The notes under the pieces: generated by a model
Seen by the model: only the letters and a program-made list of their open reading frames with translations
The model's database searches: none
Told to the model about the DNA's origin: nothing
Part shown: positions 8,415-15,409 of the stretch, in pieces
Position numbering within the stretch: position 1 is the first letter of the stretch
How the letters are laid out: every line of letters starts with the position of its first letter
Program-made: the position numbers and the translations under genes
Assembly (NCBI GenBank): GCA_003554375.1
Contig: PWGF01000233.1
Span: 1-37,053 of the forward strand
Origin: Spirochaetaceae bacterium
GTDB lineage: Bacteria > Spirochaetota > Spirochaetia > DSM-27196 > SKKC01
Direction: 5' to 3'
DNA length: 37,053 nucleotides

Positions 8415-10193
8415 CTAGCTCTCGGCGGGCGTGACCCGGATTGCCGCGGCTACGGAACGCTGAAGAGCAACCTGACGCTCACCTACGGAGCACACGATCG
8501 GACCGCCCCATGGCTGCGCGGCTACGACCGTACACGGTTTTCCCGGCCGGAACCCAAGGGCTGCAAGCTGCGGGAGGTCAGGAGCATCTGCGATGGTTCC
8601 GCGTTGTTTTGGAGCAAGGTCGCAGAGGGCGCAGGCGAGCCCCCCTTCGCCGGCGCGGGGGCAGGGCTCGGAGGGCGGAGAGGCTTTGCGGCCTGCCCCG
8701 TCTGCATGCGCCGGTACTTCCGGGTTGCCTGAGTGCCGGCTGCCGGGGCGGGCCGGATTCAGCGAGCGAGCACCGTCTTTTGTTACCATCACGAGCTCCT
8801 TTCCTGCCGGCAGTTTCCGGCTCCTGCCGGGATCGAGAATCCCGAGATTGGCGGGTGTTAACCGCTCGTAGACACGCGACAACTCCCCTCTTGGGTTCCG
8901 ATACAGTATACGTGTTCCGGGTTCCGCTGCCGCCACGATGTGACGAAGCACTGCCGCCTTTGGAACGACGTGGAGCGCAACTATCACCGCAGCGAATCCG
9001 ACGCACGGGAAGCGCAGGGCATCACGGCAGATTATCCGCACGACCCCGCGTACGGAACGCCTCCGAACGACCTTGCGGGCTCGCCGGGCAGCGGCGCGAT
9101 CTCGTTCGAGGACGGTAACATAGCATCCTCCTGCGGCAAGCGCAATCGCAGTCGCAGGAAACGGGCCTCCCCCGACCATCAACACGTGATCTCCCGGCCG
9201 GACCCGCGCGGCGGATCGTTCCCGGTCGATCAGCGTCGCGTATGCCGTGCGGGCATAGAGCGCCCCCATCCACGGAATAGCCGCAGCCAAATGTTCCAGA
9301 GCGCCAACTCCGCGACAGACAAGGCGAGGTAGACGGGTTCGTTCAAAGCGGAAGTACCCCATTAGTGAACGTCCAACATGCCTCGTGGGCGTGTAAGCTC
9401 TGAGCGCAGGCGCGTGCCCGGATCTGTTGCGCTTTGCGGAGCCGACGTAAGCGTCGGCATTAAGGCCGGAGCTCGGGGTAAAACCGGCCCGACTCCCCGC
9501 AGCCTGAGATCGGCGGGCCTGAGATCGGCGGGCGTGACTATGGTGGGTCTGAGAATGGTCGGTCCGCCGAGAATGATTGGCCTGCTCGGTCGCGGTCGTA
9601 CCGGCCAGATGCAGCTCCGAGCGGTCGAACGTCGGCATCAGGTGGCGAACCGAGCGGCAGGGCGTATTGCGCTCCTCGAAGCGGCCGTACTCAGCTTCCA
9701 GGCTCCGCCGCGGCAGGCGAAACACCATTCGCCCTCCGACCCCATCGGCACCGTCCCCATCGGCATGCCCGGCCTGGACGCCCTTTACGAGAGAACGAGC
9801 TACGTTTCGTCGGATTGCGTCTTTCGGCTTTGCCTGGAGTGCAATCAGGGCGGCGTCCGCTGTAGGGAGATCGTCGGCTGCCGCATCCGCGCGTATTACC
9901 GTGAGCTGGTCCTGGAGCCCAAGGCGAATGATCAGCTCCCGCGCGTGTGTAACCGCTTCCGGATCCCGATCGATTGCAACCACCTGCACGCGAGCCATCT
10001 GTGCGCAGAGAATGGCGCTGAAGGGTACGGAGCCGCACCCCACGTTCAGGAGCCTGGTTCCGGGAACAAGCGCGAGGAGCCGGAGCTCCCGCCTGACGAG
10101 ACGCCGGTACGGCGCCGCGTAGAGCGCAAAGCCATACCGGCTTGTAGCAATTCGACGTTCCATTCTGCCAACCGCGTTGCAGATCACACCCAT
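8415..10193 (-). CDS. Tandem NAS-like/Rossmann methyltransferase-FeoA fusion protein
   Basis: A protein of 592 residues fusing three modules. Module 1 (about 20-190) has a SAM-binding-type loop VGCGSVPFSAI at 51-61 and an acidic VAIDRD after strand 2. Module 2 (about 290-475) repeats the plan, with VGGGPFPATAI at 340-350 and TVLERD. Both loops resemble the GSGPLPLTSI loop of nicotianamine synthases more than ordinary methyltransferases. They are joined by a His/Ser/Arg linker (207-236). Residues about 520-590 are a FeoA SH3-like domain (ALGFRPGKPCTVVAAQPWGG, ending in an Arg...AAAIRV strand). Start ATG 10193 has AAAGGA 7 nt upstream and overlaps the preceding ORF stop. The frame stays open 600 nt upstream, but that part has noncoding, Arg-rich character. 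FeoA supports FeoB; the role of the NAS-like modules is inference. Confidence 0.8.
   Translation of the reverse strand: MGVICNAVGRMERRIATSRYGFALYAAPYRRLVRRELRLLALVPGTRLLNVGCGSVPFSAILCAQMARVQVVAIDRDPEAVTHARELIIRLGLQDQLTVIRADAAADDLPTADAALIALQAKPKDAIRRNVARSLVKGVQAGHADGDGADGVGGRMVFRLPRRSLEAEYGRFEERNTPCRSVRHLMPTFDRSELHLAGTTATEQANHSRRTDHSQTHHSHARRSQARRSQAAGSRAGFTPSSGLNADAYVGSAKRNRSGHAPALRAYTPTRHVGRSLMGYFRFERTRLPRLVCRGVGALEHLAAAIPWMGALYARTAYATLIDRERSAARVRPGDHVLMVGGGPFPATAIALAAGGCYVTVLERDRAAARRARKVVRRRSVRGVVRIICRDALRFPCVGFAAVIVALHVVPKAAVLRHIVAAAEPGTRILYRNPRGELSRVYERLTPANLGILDPGRSRKLPAGKELVMVTKDGARSLNPARPGSRHSGNPEVPAHADGAGRKASPPSEPCPRAGEGGLACALCDLAPKQRGTIADAPDLPQLAALGFRPGKPCTVVAAQPWGGPIVCSVGERQVALQRSVAAAIRVTPAES
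8787..8802 (-). promoter_or_regulatory. Internal ribosome-binding site and ATG for free FeoA
   Basis: AAAGGAG at 8802-8796, 6-nt spacer, ATG at 8789-8787, in frame inside the fusion gene (Met469). Initiation here would give a protein of about 124 residues with a flexible 50-residue leader and the FeoA domain. This Shine-Dalgarno is as good as the one at the start of the whole fusion. Confidence 0.45.
9503..9532 (+). repeat. Tandem 15-bp direct repeat in linker of the Feo fusion gene
   Basis: CCTGAGATCGGCGGG occurs twice in direct succession. On the coding (minus) strand it produces the ARRSQ-ARRSQ repeat next to the HHSH stretch between the two Rossmann modules. Similar degenerate units follow up to about 9580. 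Confidence 0.7.
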
Positions 10194-10720
10194 CCAATCG
10201 TCCTTTCTCGTTCGTTGTAGCTCTTCCGGCTCGGCCCTTCGGGCGAGCGGCCTGTCCCGTCGGGCGAGCGGCCCGGCCCTTCGGACGCGAGGCGGCGCGG
10301 GAGCAGGATCGAAGCATGCGAAACGGCCGCGCGTGCCGGCACAGGACAGTTGCCCGGCGAACCTCTGCGGGCTCGATTCCGCCCTCTCGGCAAGCCGTCT
10401 GCGCTGCAGTACTCCGCAAGCGGGCAAGAGCGACTTGCAGGGCACTTCTCGCCTGCGACCTCCTTGTTTGCCGGAGCGCCAATCTTTGCCGGGGCGCCAA
10501 CGCTCGTACATTGAGGAGAGTCGAGAAGCCGTAGACCCGCAGGCCCGTGATGGAGAAACGCGAACGCAGCCGCCGCAGCCTTCCAGAATGCGTAGACGAG
10601 CGCGCCGGCAACGCGCGCGCATCCCCATACCACGCGGAGACCTCGCCGAGTGTGTTGTGCGCTCGGCGTCACGGAAGCCGAGATTGCGCTGGGACGCTGG
10701 GCAAGGCCCGCGAAACTCAC
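10184..10720 (-). CDS. Small membrane protein with Cys cluster, Feo operon leader ORF
   Basis: No recognised family; 178 residues. I chose GTG 10720 because AAGGAG at 10733-10728 lies 7 nt upstream; the frame is open farther to a TTG that overlaps promoter-like sequence. It has a hydrophobic segment at about residues 35-60 (VAGALVYAFWKAAAAAFAF) followed by CPASRSCPLAEYC at about 95-110, then a basic, Pro/Gly/Ser-rich tail with GRSPDGTGRSPEGPSR. Membrane anchor plus Cys cluster recalls small FeoB-associated Cys-rich proteins, but there is no sequence match I can claim. Its TGA overlaps the ATG of the NAS-FeoA gene (ATGGGTGTGA), which implies coupling. It could be spurious; the frame is the most protein-like of the six here. 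Confidence 0.45.
   Translation of the reverse strand: MSFAGLAQRPSAISASVTPSAQHTRRGLRVVWGCARVAGALVYAFWKAAAAAFAFLHHGPAGLRLLDSPQCTSVGAPAKIGAPANKEVAGEKCPASRSCPLAEYCSADGLPRGRNRARRGSPGNCPVPARAAVSHASILLPRRLASEGPGRSPDGTGRSPEGPSRKSYNERERTIGWV
10240..10273 (+). repeat. Spaced 13-bp direct repeat
   Basis: CGGGCGAGCGGCC at 10240-10252 recurs at 10261-10273, a 21-bp period. In the minus-strand ORF this gives the seven-residue repeat GRSPDGT/GRSPEGP. Confidence 0.6.
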
Positions 10721-10802
10721 CGCTTTCTCCTTCTCGAGTAACCCAAGTGGCACCGAGACCCCTCGAAAGCCGGCGTTCCCGAGGAGTTTCGTGGAGCACA
10801 CT

Positions 10803-10822
10803 AGGTTGGTCCCGCCCAACTT
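10803..10822. promoter_or_regulatory. Inverted repeat upstream of Feo operon (candidate metal box)
   Basis: AGGTTGG-TCCCGC-CCAACTT: 7-bp arms with one mismatch and a 6-bp centre, just downstream of a TATAGT (minus, 10831-10826) and a TTGACA (minus, 10849-10844) that are too closely spaced (12 bp) to be paired with each other with confidence. The AGGTTGG half-site resembles the TTAGGTTAG half of DtxR/IdeR-type operators. Its position between a promoter-like region and the operon fits iron-responsive repression; this is inference. Confidence 0.4.
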
Positions 10823-10906
10823 TCTACTATATGGCGCATGGATTGTCAATGATGATCTGTTGAGAACGATAAGTCAGTGTCCTTCCATTAAATAGCTCGA
10901 ATGGTA

Positions 10907-10935
10907 TTGATAGAAGGCGATACTCAAACGACAAT
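10907..10935 (+). promoter_or_regulatory. Candidate promoter for RNA ligase operon
   Basis: TTGATA at 10907-10912, 17-bp spacer, GACAAT at 10930-10935, in the AT-richer stretch between the divergent Feo and RNA-ligase operons. It would give a leader of roughly 130 nt. Confidence 0.3.
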
Positions 10936-11075
10936 AGCGTTCTCTTCACTCCAAGGCATTCTTTGCGTTCAACGCGCTTGTTCGTCCCCCTCTTTAGCGA
11001 GCTTCGAACTTACGATACCATGCGGGGCGCTCCGAAGCACGCGTAGATTCCGAGGTGGTAGAGAGGCGGAGGCTC

Positions 11076-11822
11076 ATGGCGGAGACAATGGGTACAAAAG
11101 CAGCCTTGCCCGGCAGCAGAGGCCGGGTGGTCATTGATACCAGCATATTCGTGAATCCGGACTCGATGAAATACTTCGGCGAAGGCGTAGGCCCCGCCGT
11201 GGAACGGTTCCTCGAGATCTGCCGCGAGCTCGGGCTCGAGATATACGTACCGCTCTCGGTGTTTCGAGAGCTTGCGAGCTTCCTCCCGCCATATACGCTC
11301 AAAACACTGCGCAGCCGTGCCGTGGTACGTGAGCCGGACCTCTACCATACGCATGTTCCCGCGGTGACGTTTCACACCTTCGTGCGGGAGCTGCGCCACC
11401 GCGTGAACAAAGGGCTTCAGATCGCCGAGCAGGCAATTAAGAGCGCCAACAATCCGGAGAATATCCGGTGGGTCAGACAGCACTATCGTGAGGCGCTGCG
11501 GACCGGAATCGTGGACAGCGTGGAGGATCTGGAAGTCGTGCTGCTGGCGCGCGAGGTGGACGGGATCGTCCTTACTGCGGATCAGGGGATTGCGTCGATG
11601 GCGGGCTGTTTTGGGATCGAGGTTTTTGCCGCGGAGGAATTCCTCGACTATTCCGAAGACAGCCGGACGCAGCATGGCGGGCGCGTTGATGGCGGTTCCT
11701 CAGAGGACGGCGGTTCCTCAGAGGACGGGGGTGCCTCAGAGGGTGCCTGCGCCCCAGAGGACCGTGGCACCTTAGGGGGTGACGGCACCTTAGAAAGTGA
11801 CAGCGCGTCAGAGGATGAGTGA
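11076..11822 (+). CDS. RNA ligase partner protein (PIN-fold)
   Basis: A 248-residue protein matching the RNA ligase partner family (PIN-like), known next to Rnl3-type ligases in archaea and some bacteria. The PIN core begins VVIDTSIFVNPDS with Asp21, continues through YVPLSVFRELASF and the acidic DSVEDLEVVLLAREVDGIVLTADQGI, as in a metal-dependent nuclease site. Start: ATG 11076 chosen (GAGAGG 9 nt upstream); GTG 11055 and ATG 11088 are possible. Residues after about 195 form an added acidic tail made of seven hexapeptide repeats (GGSSED type), absent from the family core. The stop is 1 nt before one possible ligase start and overlaps another, so the two are translated together. Nuclease activity is inferred, not shown. 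Confidence 0.85.
   Translation: MAETMGTKAALPGSRGRVVIDTSIFVNPDSMKYFGEGVGPAVERFLEICRELGLEIYVPLSVFRELASFLPPYTLKTLRSRAVVREPDLYHTHVPAVTFHTFVRELRHRVNKGLQIAEQAIKSANNPENIRWVRQHYREALRTGIVDSVEDLEVVLLAREVDGIVLTADQGIASMAGCFGIEVFAAEEFLDYSEDSRTQHGGRVDGGSSEDGGSSEDGGASEGACAPEDRGTLGGDGTLESDSASEDE
11691..11816 (+). repeat. 18-bp coding minisatellite, seven units
   Basis: Unit GGCGGTTCCTCAGAGGAC is perfect at 11691-11708 and 11709-11726. Five degenerate units continue in register to 11816, reaching the start of the ligase gene. Peptide units: GGSSED, GGSSED, GGASEG, ACAPED, RGTLGG, DGTLES, DSASED. All copies keep the frame. Confidence 0.85.
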
Positions 11823-11823
11823 G

Positions 11824-12909
11824 ATGGAGCACGATCGAGATCGCGACTTCGAGCAGTTCACATTCCAGGGGAAAGCGTATCGCCGGTACAAGAAGGACCG
11901 GGAATCGCCTCGGGGGACAATCGAGATCCTGGACCAGGAAGGAGCCGGAGAGCGCAGTATTCCGGGATTCCCCTCCATCAGGCGGGTATACCGTCTGAAG
12001 CAGGGAATCCGCCGCCTTTTCGGGAATAGCCCGTTTCATGCCGAAGAGAAGCTGGACGGGTACAATGTGCGGATATTCCTGCACGACGGGCGTCTTCCGG
12101 CAGCCTCGCGGGGCGGCTTCCTCTGCCCGTTCACCACGGAGTGGGCGGAAATCTGGGGCGAGGACTGTAATCTTCACCGGTTCTTCCGTGACTATCCGGA
12201 TCACGTACTGTGTGGCGAGGTTGTGGGCGATAACCCCTACAACCGGCAGCGGGATCCGGAGCTCTCCGCCGGGGCGCATTTCTTCGTCTTCGAGATTGCC
12301 GCCCCCGACGGACAGTTCCTTCGTCCCGCCGATCGCTACCGTCTCGTGGAGGAGTACGATCTTCCTGCGGTGCCGAACCTCGGCGAGTTCCACGTCCGCC
12401 GTATCGATGCGCTCTACGAGCTGCTCCGGGATCTGAACGAGCGCGGGCGGGAGGGTGTGGTGCTCAAAGATCGCCGTGGGAAACGTCGCCTGAAGTTCGT
12501 CACCCCGACGAGCGACTTGCAGGATATCCGGGATGCTCTGGCGATCGGCTTCGATATGGCGAGCGGATACTTCTTCAACAGATATATGCGTGCGGTCATA
12601 TTCGTTCGCGAGCTGGGGTTGGACGAGGCGGAGTACGCACGCCACATCGGTCAGGCTTTCCTCGACGGTGTCCCGGGTTCCCACGAGTTCTCCGAAGCAA
12701 GCGAGCAGTATCGCATCTACGTGCGTGAGAGGCGCACCTGGGAGGCCCTGTACGAGAGACTTCAGTCGCACGTTCTTCTCAAGGAGGACAACGTCGTACC
12801 GGGCAGTGCTTTCGGACGCGACATGCTTCGGGTTGACTTCCGGCGCGTCTTCCAGCGCAGCTCACACCGTTACCGGCTCATGCTCGGCGGATACCTTCAT
12901 GCCGATTGA
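11824..12909 (+). CDS. ATP-dependent RNA ligase, Rnl3 (Pab1020-like) family
   Basis: Seals RNA ends by way of a ligase-AMP intermediate. Nucleotidyl-transfer motif I is KLDGYNVR, with the adenylated Lys at residue 76 from this start. Motif III/IIIa lies around HFFVFEIAAPDG, motif IV is GREGVVLKD, and motif V is RLKFVTP. The C-terminal half is helical, as in the dimeric Rnl3 enzymes. It is 361 residues from ATG 11824, which is one base after the partner stop; ATG 11815, overlapping that stop, would add three residues. The operon with the PIN partner supports a joint role in RNA end processing or repair. Natural substrate unknown. Confidence 0.9.
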   Translation: MEHDRDRDFEQFTFQGKAYRRYKKDRESPRGTIEILDQEGAGERSIPGFPSIRRVYRLKQGIRRLFGNSPFHAEEKLDGYNVRIFLHDGRLPAASRGGFLCPFTTEWAEIWGEDCNLHRFFRDYPDHVLCGEVVGDNPYNRQRDPELSAGAHFFVFEIAAPDGQFLRPADRYRLVEEYDLPAVPNLGEFHVRRIDALYELLRDLNERGREGVVLKDRRGKRRLKFVTPTSDLQDIRDALAIGFDMASGYFFNRYMRAVIFVRELGLDEAEYARHIGQAFLDGVPGSHEFSEASEQYRIYVRERRTWEALYERLQSHVLLKEDNVVPGSAFGRDMLRVDFRRVFQRSSHRYRLMLGGYLHAD

Positions 12910-13102
12910 GGCCCGCGGTCGGCGCGGGTGGGCAGCTGCGAAAGCTTCCGAGGTTGTCTTCGCGGCTCCTGCCCCGGTTCGCGCCCGCGGCCCCGCACGC
13001 GGGGCAACCAGCAGAGCTCGCTTCTCGAACTCGAGCCTCCCGACCGTTTCCCCACACGCGGAACCGAGCTTCCGCTTGCGTGCACATGAGACCATCTCGG
13101 GG

Positions 13103-13108
13103 TACAAT
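13103..13108 (+). promoter_or_regulatory. Candidate -10 box of glpQ (leaderless)
   Basis: TACAAT lies 7 nt before ATG 13116 and there is no Shine-Dalgarno. No good -35 match is present at the usual distance. The geometry is the same as at asnA. Confidence 0.35.
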
Positions 13109-13115
13109 CGTCGCC

Positions 13116-14174
13116 ATGAAGCGCTGTGTGAAGGTCTTGTCGGCCGTCATTCTGGGCCTTGTTGTGCTCGGAGCCATTGCGTGCGGAACTTCGCGGTTCC
13201 TTTCGCCTCCGAATGCTGGGCGTGAGCTGGCCCGGGTGTGGGAGGTTCCTCATCCGGCGGTGGTTGCCCACCGGGGCGCTTCGTGGCTTGCGCCGGAATC
13301 AACTGCGCCGGCCTATGAGTTGGCGCGAGATCTGGGTGCGGACTATCTAGAGGCGGATCTTCAGCGTACCCGTGACAGGGTCGTCGTGGCTTTTCACGAC
13401 GAGACGCTCGAGCGCACGACCAACGTGGAGGAGGTCTTCCCCGACCGTTCAACGGATCGAATCGAGACGTTTACCTACGGCGAGCTCATGGAGCTCGATC
13501 ACGGAAGCTGGTTTAACCAGGCATACCCTGAGCGCGCTCGCGATGCTTACGAGGGCCTGGGCGTCGTGACGCTTCGGGAGCTCATTGAAATTGCGGAGGC
13601 GGGACCGAACAACCCCGGCCTCTACCTTGAGACGAAGTCCGCTCAGAACCATCCGGGGATCGAGGAGGACGTCCTCGCGGTACTCGAGGACTTGTGCTGG
13701 TATCCGGAGGGGCCGGAGCTCGCCGGCCCGGACGTCACGGCAAACGCGGCGGTCGGGGCGCCGACGATCGATGTGGCCGCCGGCCGGAGCGGGATCATCT
13801 TCCAGTCATTTCACACCGGTAGCCTCGAGCAGCTTATCGAGCTGGCGCCGGAGATCCCAGCGGTCTATCTCATCAGCGCTGCGATGGCGGAGGAGAACGG
13901 TTTTCGCCGACATGTGAAGACCGCGACCGAGATGGGAGCTCTCGGGGTCGGGCCAGGTGGCCGGCTCGGGCTCCCGTGGAATACGGGGCACGCCCACCGG
14001 GAAGGGCTTTTGGTTCACAACTACACGATAAACCAGCCGTGGCAGATGCGGCTTCTGCGGAGCTTTGGTGCGGACGGAATCTTCACGGACCGGCCGGCGG
14101 TGGCGCTGGAGGTATTCGATCGCGCCGAAGAGATCGACGTCGATGCTATTCTGGATCGGTTGGAGCTAAAATGA
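13116..14174 (+). CDS. glpQ: Glycerophosphodiester phosphodiesterase, lipoprotein
   Basis: Hydrolyses glycerophosphodiesters to glycerol 3-phosphate and alcohol, here predicted as a lipid-anchored periplasmic enzyme. The 352-residue protein starts with a lipoprotein signal ending GAIAC, Cys23. Catalytic elements follow: HRG at 53-55, EAD at 80-82 (metal-binding Glu and Asp), and FHDETLERTT with His95. Further family landmarks are LYLETKS and the C-terminal GADGIFTDRP. The upstream frame is open from 12906, but ATG 13116 gives the signal peptide. The gene follows the RNA ligase by 206 bp and precedes an aldo/keto reductase by 18 bp, which is likely co-transcribed. Spirochaete GlpQ proteins are known as lipoproteins (Borrelia, Treponema). 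Confidence 0.92.
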   Translation: MKRCVKVLSAVILGLVVLGAIACGTSRFLSPPNAGRELARVWEVPHPAVVAHRGASWLAPESTAPAYELARDLGADYLEADLQRTRDRVVVAFHDETLERTTNVEEVFPDRSTDRIETFTYGELMELDHGSWFNQAYPERARDAYEGLGVVTLRELIEIAEAGPNNPGLYLETKSAQNHPGIEEDVLAVLEDLCWYPEGPELAGPDVTANAAVGAPTIDVAAGRSGIIFQSFHTGSLEQLIELAPEIPAVYLISAAMAEENGFRRHVKTATEMGALGVGPGGRLGLPWNTGHAHREGLLVHNYTINQPWQMRLLRSFGADGIFTDRPAVALEVFDRAEEIDVDAILDRLELK

Positions 14175-14192
14175 CCCCAAGGGAGGAAGGCT

Positions 14193-15227
14193 ATGACGTA
14201 CGTACCGGATTCGGAGCGATATAGCAGTATGGCATACCGGCGATGCGGTCGCAGCGGCCTTCAGCTGCCGGGCGTATCGCTTGGTCTTTGGCACAATTTC
14301 GGTGACGAGACGAGCCTGAGCAACGCGCGGGCGATGGTCCATAAGGCGTTCGATCTGGGGATCACCCATTTCGATCTTGCCAATAACTATGGCCCTCCCG
14401 CGGGCTCGGCGGAGTACAACTTTGGGCGCATCCTCCGGGAAGATCTTGCCGGGTACCGCGATGAGCTCGTTATCTCCACCAAGGCAGGGTACTACATGTG
14501 GCCGGGGCCCTACGGAGAATGGGGGTCTCGGAAGTACCTTCTGGCCAGCCTCGATCAGAGTCTCCTGCGGATGGGCCTTGACTACGTGGACATTTTCTAT
14601 TCCCACCGGTTCGATCCGAGCACGCCGCTCGAGGAGACGATGGGAGCTTTGGCAAGCGCGGTGAAGCAGGGTAAGGCGCTGTATGTGGGCATCTCCTCGT
14701 ATTCGGCGCGAAAGACGGCGGAGGCCGCGGAGATACTCCAGGACATGGGGGTCAAGCTCCTGATCCATCAGCCTTCCTACTCGATGTTGAATCGCTGGGT
14801 GGAGGAGGGGCTTCTGGACGAGCTCGAGCAGCGCGGGATCGGCGCCATTGCGTTCTCTCCGTTGGCTCAAGGGCTTCTGACCGGGAAGTACTTGGACGGC
14901 GTCCCGGAGGATTCGCGGGCCGTAACCGCTCCCGGCACTTTTCAGCGCGAGCGCTATCTCTCACCGGAGAATATCGAACGGATCCGCGCTCTGAATCGGG
15001 TAGCTCAGGAGCGCGGGCAGTCTCTGACACAGATGGCCCTGGCGTGGGTACTGCGAGATCGACGCATTACGTCCGTCCTGATTGGGGCGAGCCGCCCCGA
15101 GCAGATCGAGGAAAACGTAGGAGCTCTGGCCAACCTCGAGTTCTCGGAGCACGAGTTGGCGGAGATCGACCGCCACGCCCAAGAGGGGGATATCAACCTC
15201 TGGGCGTCTTCGAGCGAAGCCGGATGA
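14193..15227 (+). CDS. yghZ: Aldo/keto reductase, YghZ-type (L-glyceraldehyde 3-phosphate reductase)
   Basis: NADPH-dependent reductase of about 344 residues with a TIM-barrel. The catalytic tetrad is present: Asp61, Tyr66 (NNYGPP), Lys97 (STKAGY) and His138 (YSHRFD). The YghZ/Gpr signatures ANNYGPPAGSAE and KAGYYMWPGPYGEWGS with YSMLNRWVE distinguish it from other AKRs; E. coli YghZ reduces L-glyceraldehyde 3-phosphate and methylglyoxal. GGGAGGAA before ATG 14193 is a good ribosome-binding site. It probably shares a transcript with glpQ, 18 nt upstream, a loose metabolic link through three-carbon phosphates. Confidence 0.88.
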   Translation: MTYVPDSERYSSMAYRRCGRSGLQLPGVSLGLWHNFGDETSLSNARAMVHKAFDLGITHFDLANNYGPPAGSAEYNFGRILREDLAGYRDELVISTKAGYYMWPGPYGEWGSRKYLLASLDQSLLRMGLDYVDIFYSHRFDPSTPLEETMGALASAVKQGKALYVGISSYSARKTAEAAEILQDMGVKLLIHQPSYSMLNRWVEEGLLDELEQRGIGAIAFSPLAQGLLTGKYLDGVPEDSRAVTAPGTFQRERYLSPENIERIRALNRVAQERGQSLTQMALAWVLRDRRITSVLIGASRPEQIEENVGALANLEFSEHELAEIDRHAQEGDINLWASSSEAG

Positions 15228-15409
15228 TCTCGGAGGCCGGGCGCCGAACGCCGAAGCCGCTCCAGACGAACCAAGGTTACGGATAGACGGCAAGACTCCG
15301 ACGCGCCGGCGATCCGGAAGGTCGCGAAGCGAGTCCCGCGGGCGCTGTCCCCACGAGGAGATAGAAGAAGGGAGGCGAGAATTGATATACTACAATCGGA
15401 GGGCCTCGA

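Noticed and set aside
9362-9372. Separate start for the second Rossmann module (ATG at 9362)
   Set aside because: No Shine-Dalgarno upstream, and the frame is continuous with the first module; a fusion is the simpler reading.
9378-10220. 280-codon plus-strand ORF opposite the NAS-FeoA gene
   Set aside because: Shadow of the minus-strand gene; no motif, no ribosome-binding site.
10200-10799. Upstream extension of the NAS-FeoA frame to 10799
   Set aside because: This part is Arg/Ser-rich without pattern, overlaps the better ORF at 10184-10720, and ATG 10193 has its own Shine-Dalgarno.
10826-10849. TTGACA and TATAGT as one promoter of the Feo operon
   Set aside because: They are only 12 bp apart, too close for a normal promoter; each may belong to a different one.
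11691-11816. CRISPR-like repeat array
   Set aside because: Units are 18 bp, contiguous, without spacers, and in frame with the PIN gene; it is a coding minisatellite.
12906-13115. N-terminal extension of glpQ to 12906
   Set aside because: ATG 13116 starts a proper lipoprotein signal peptide; the upstream part is basic and low in information.
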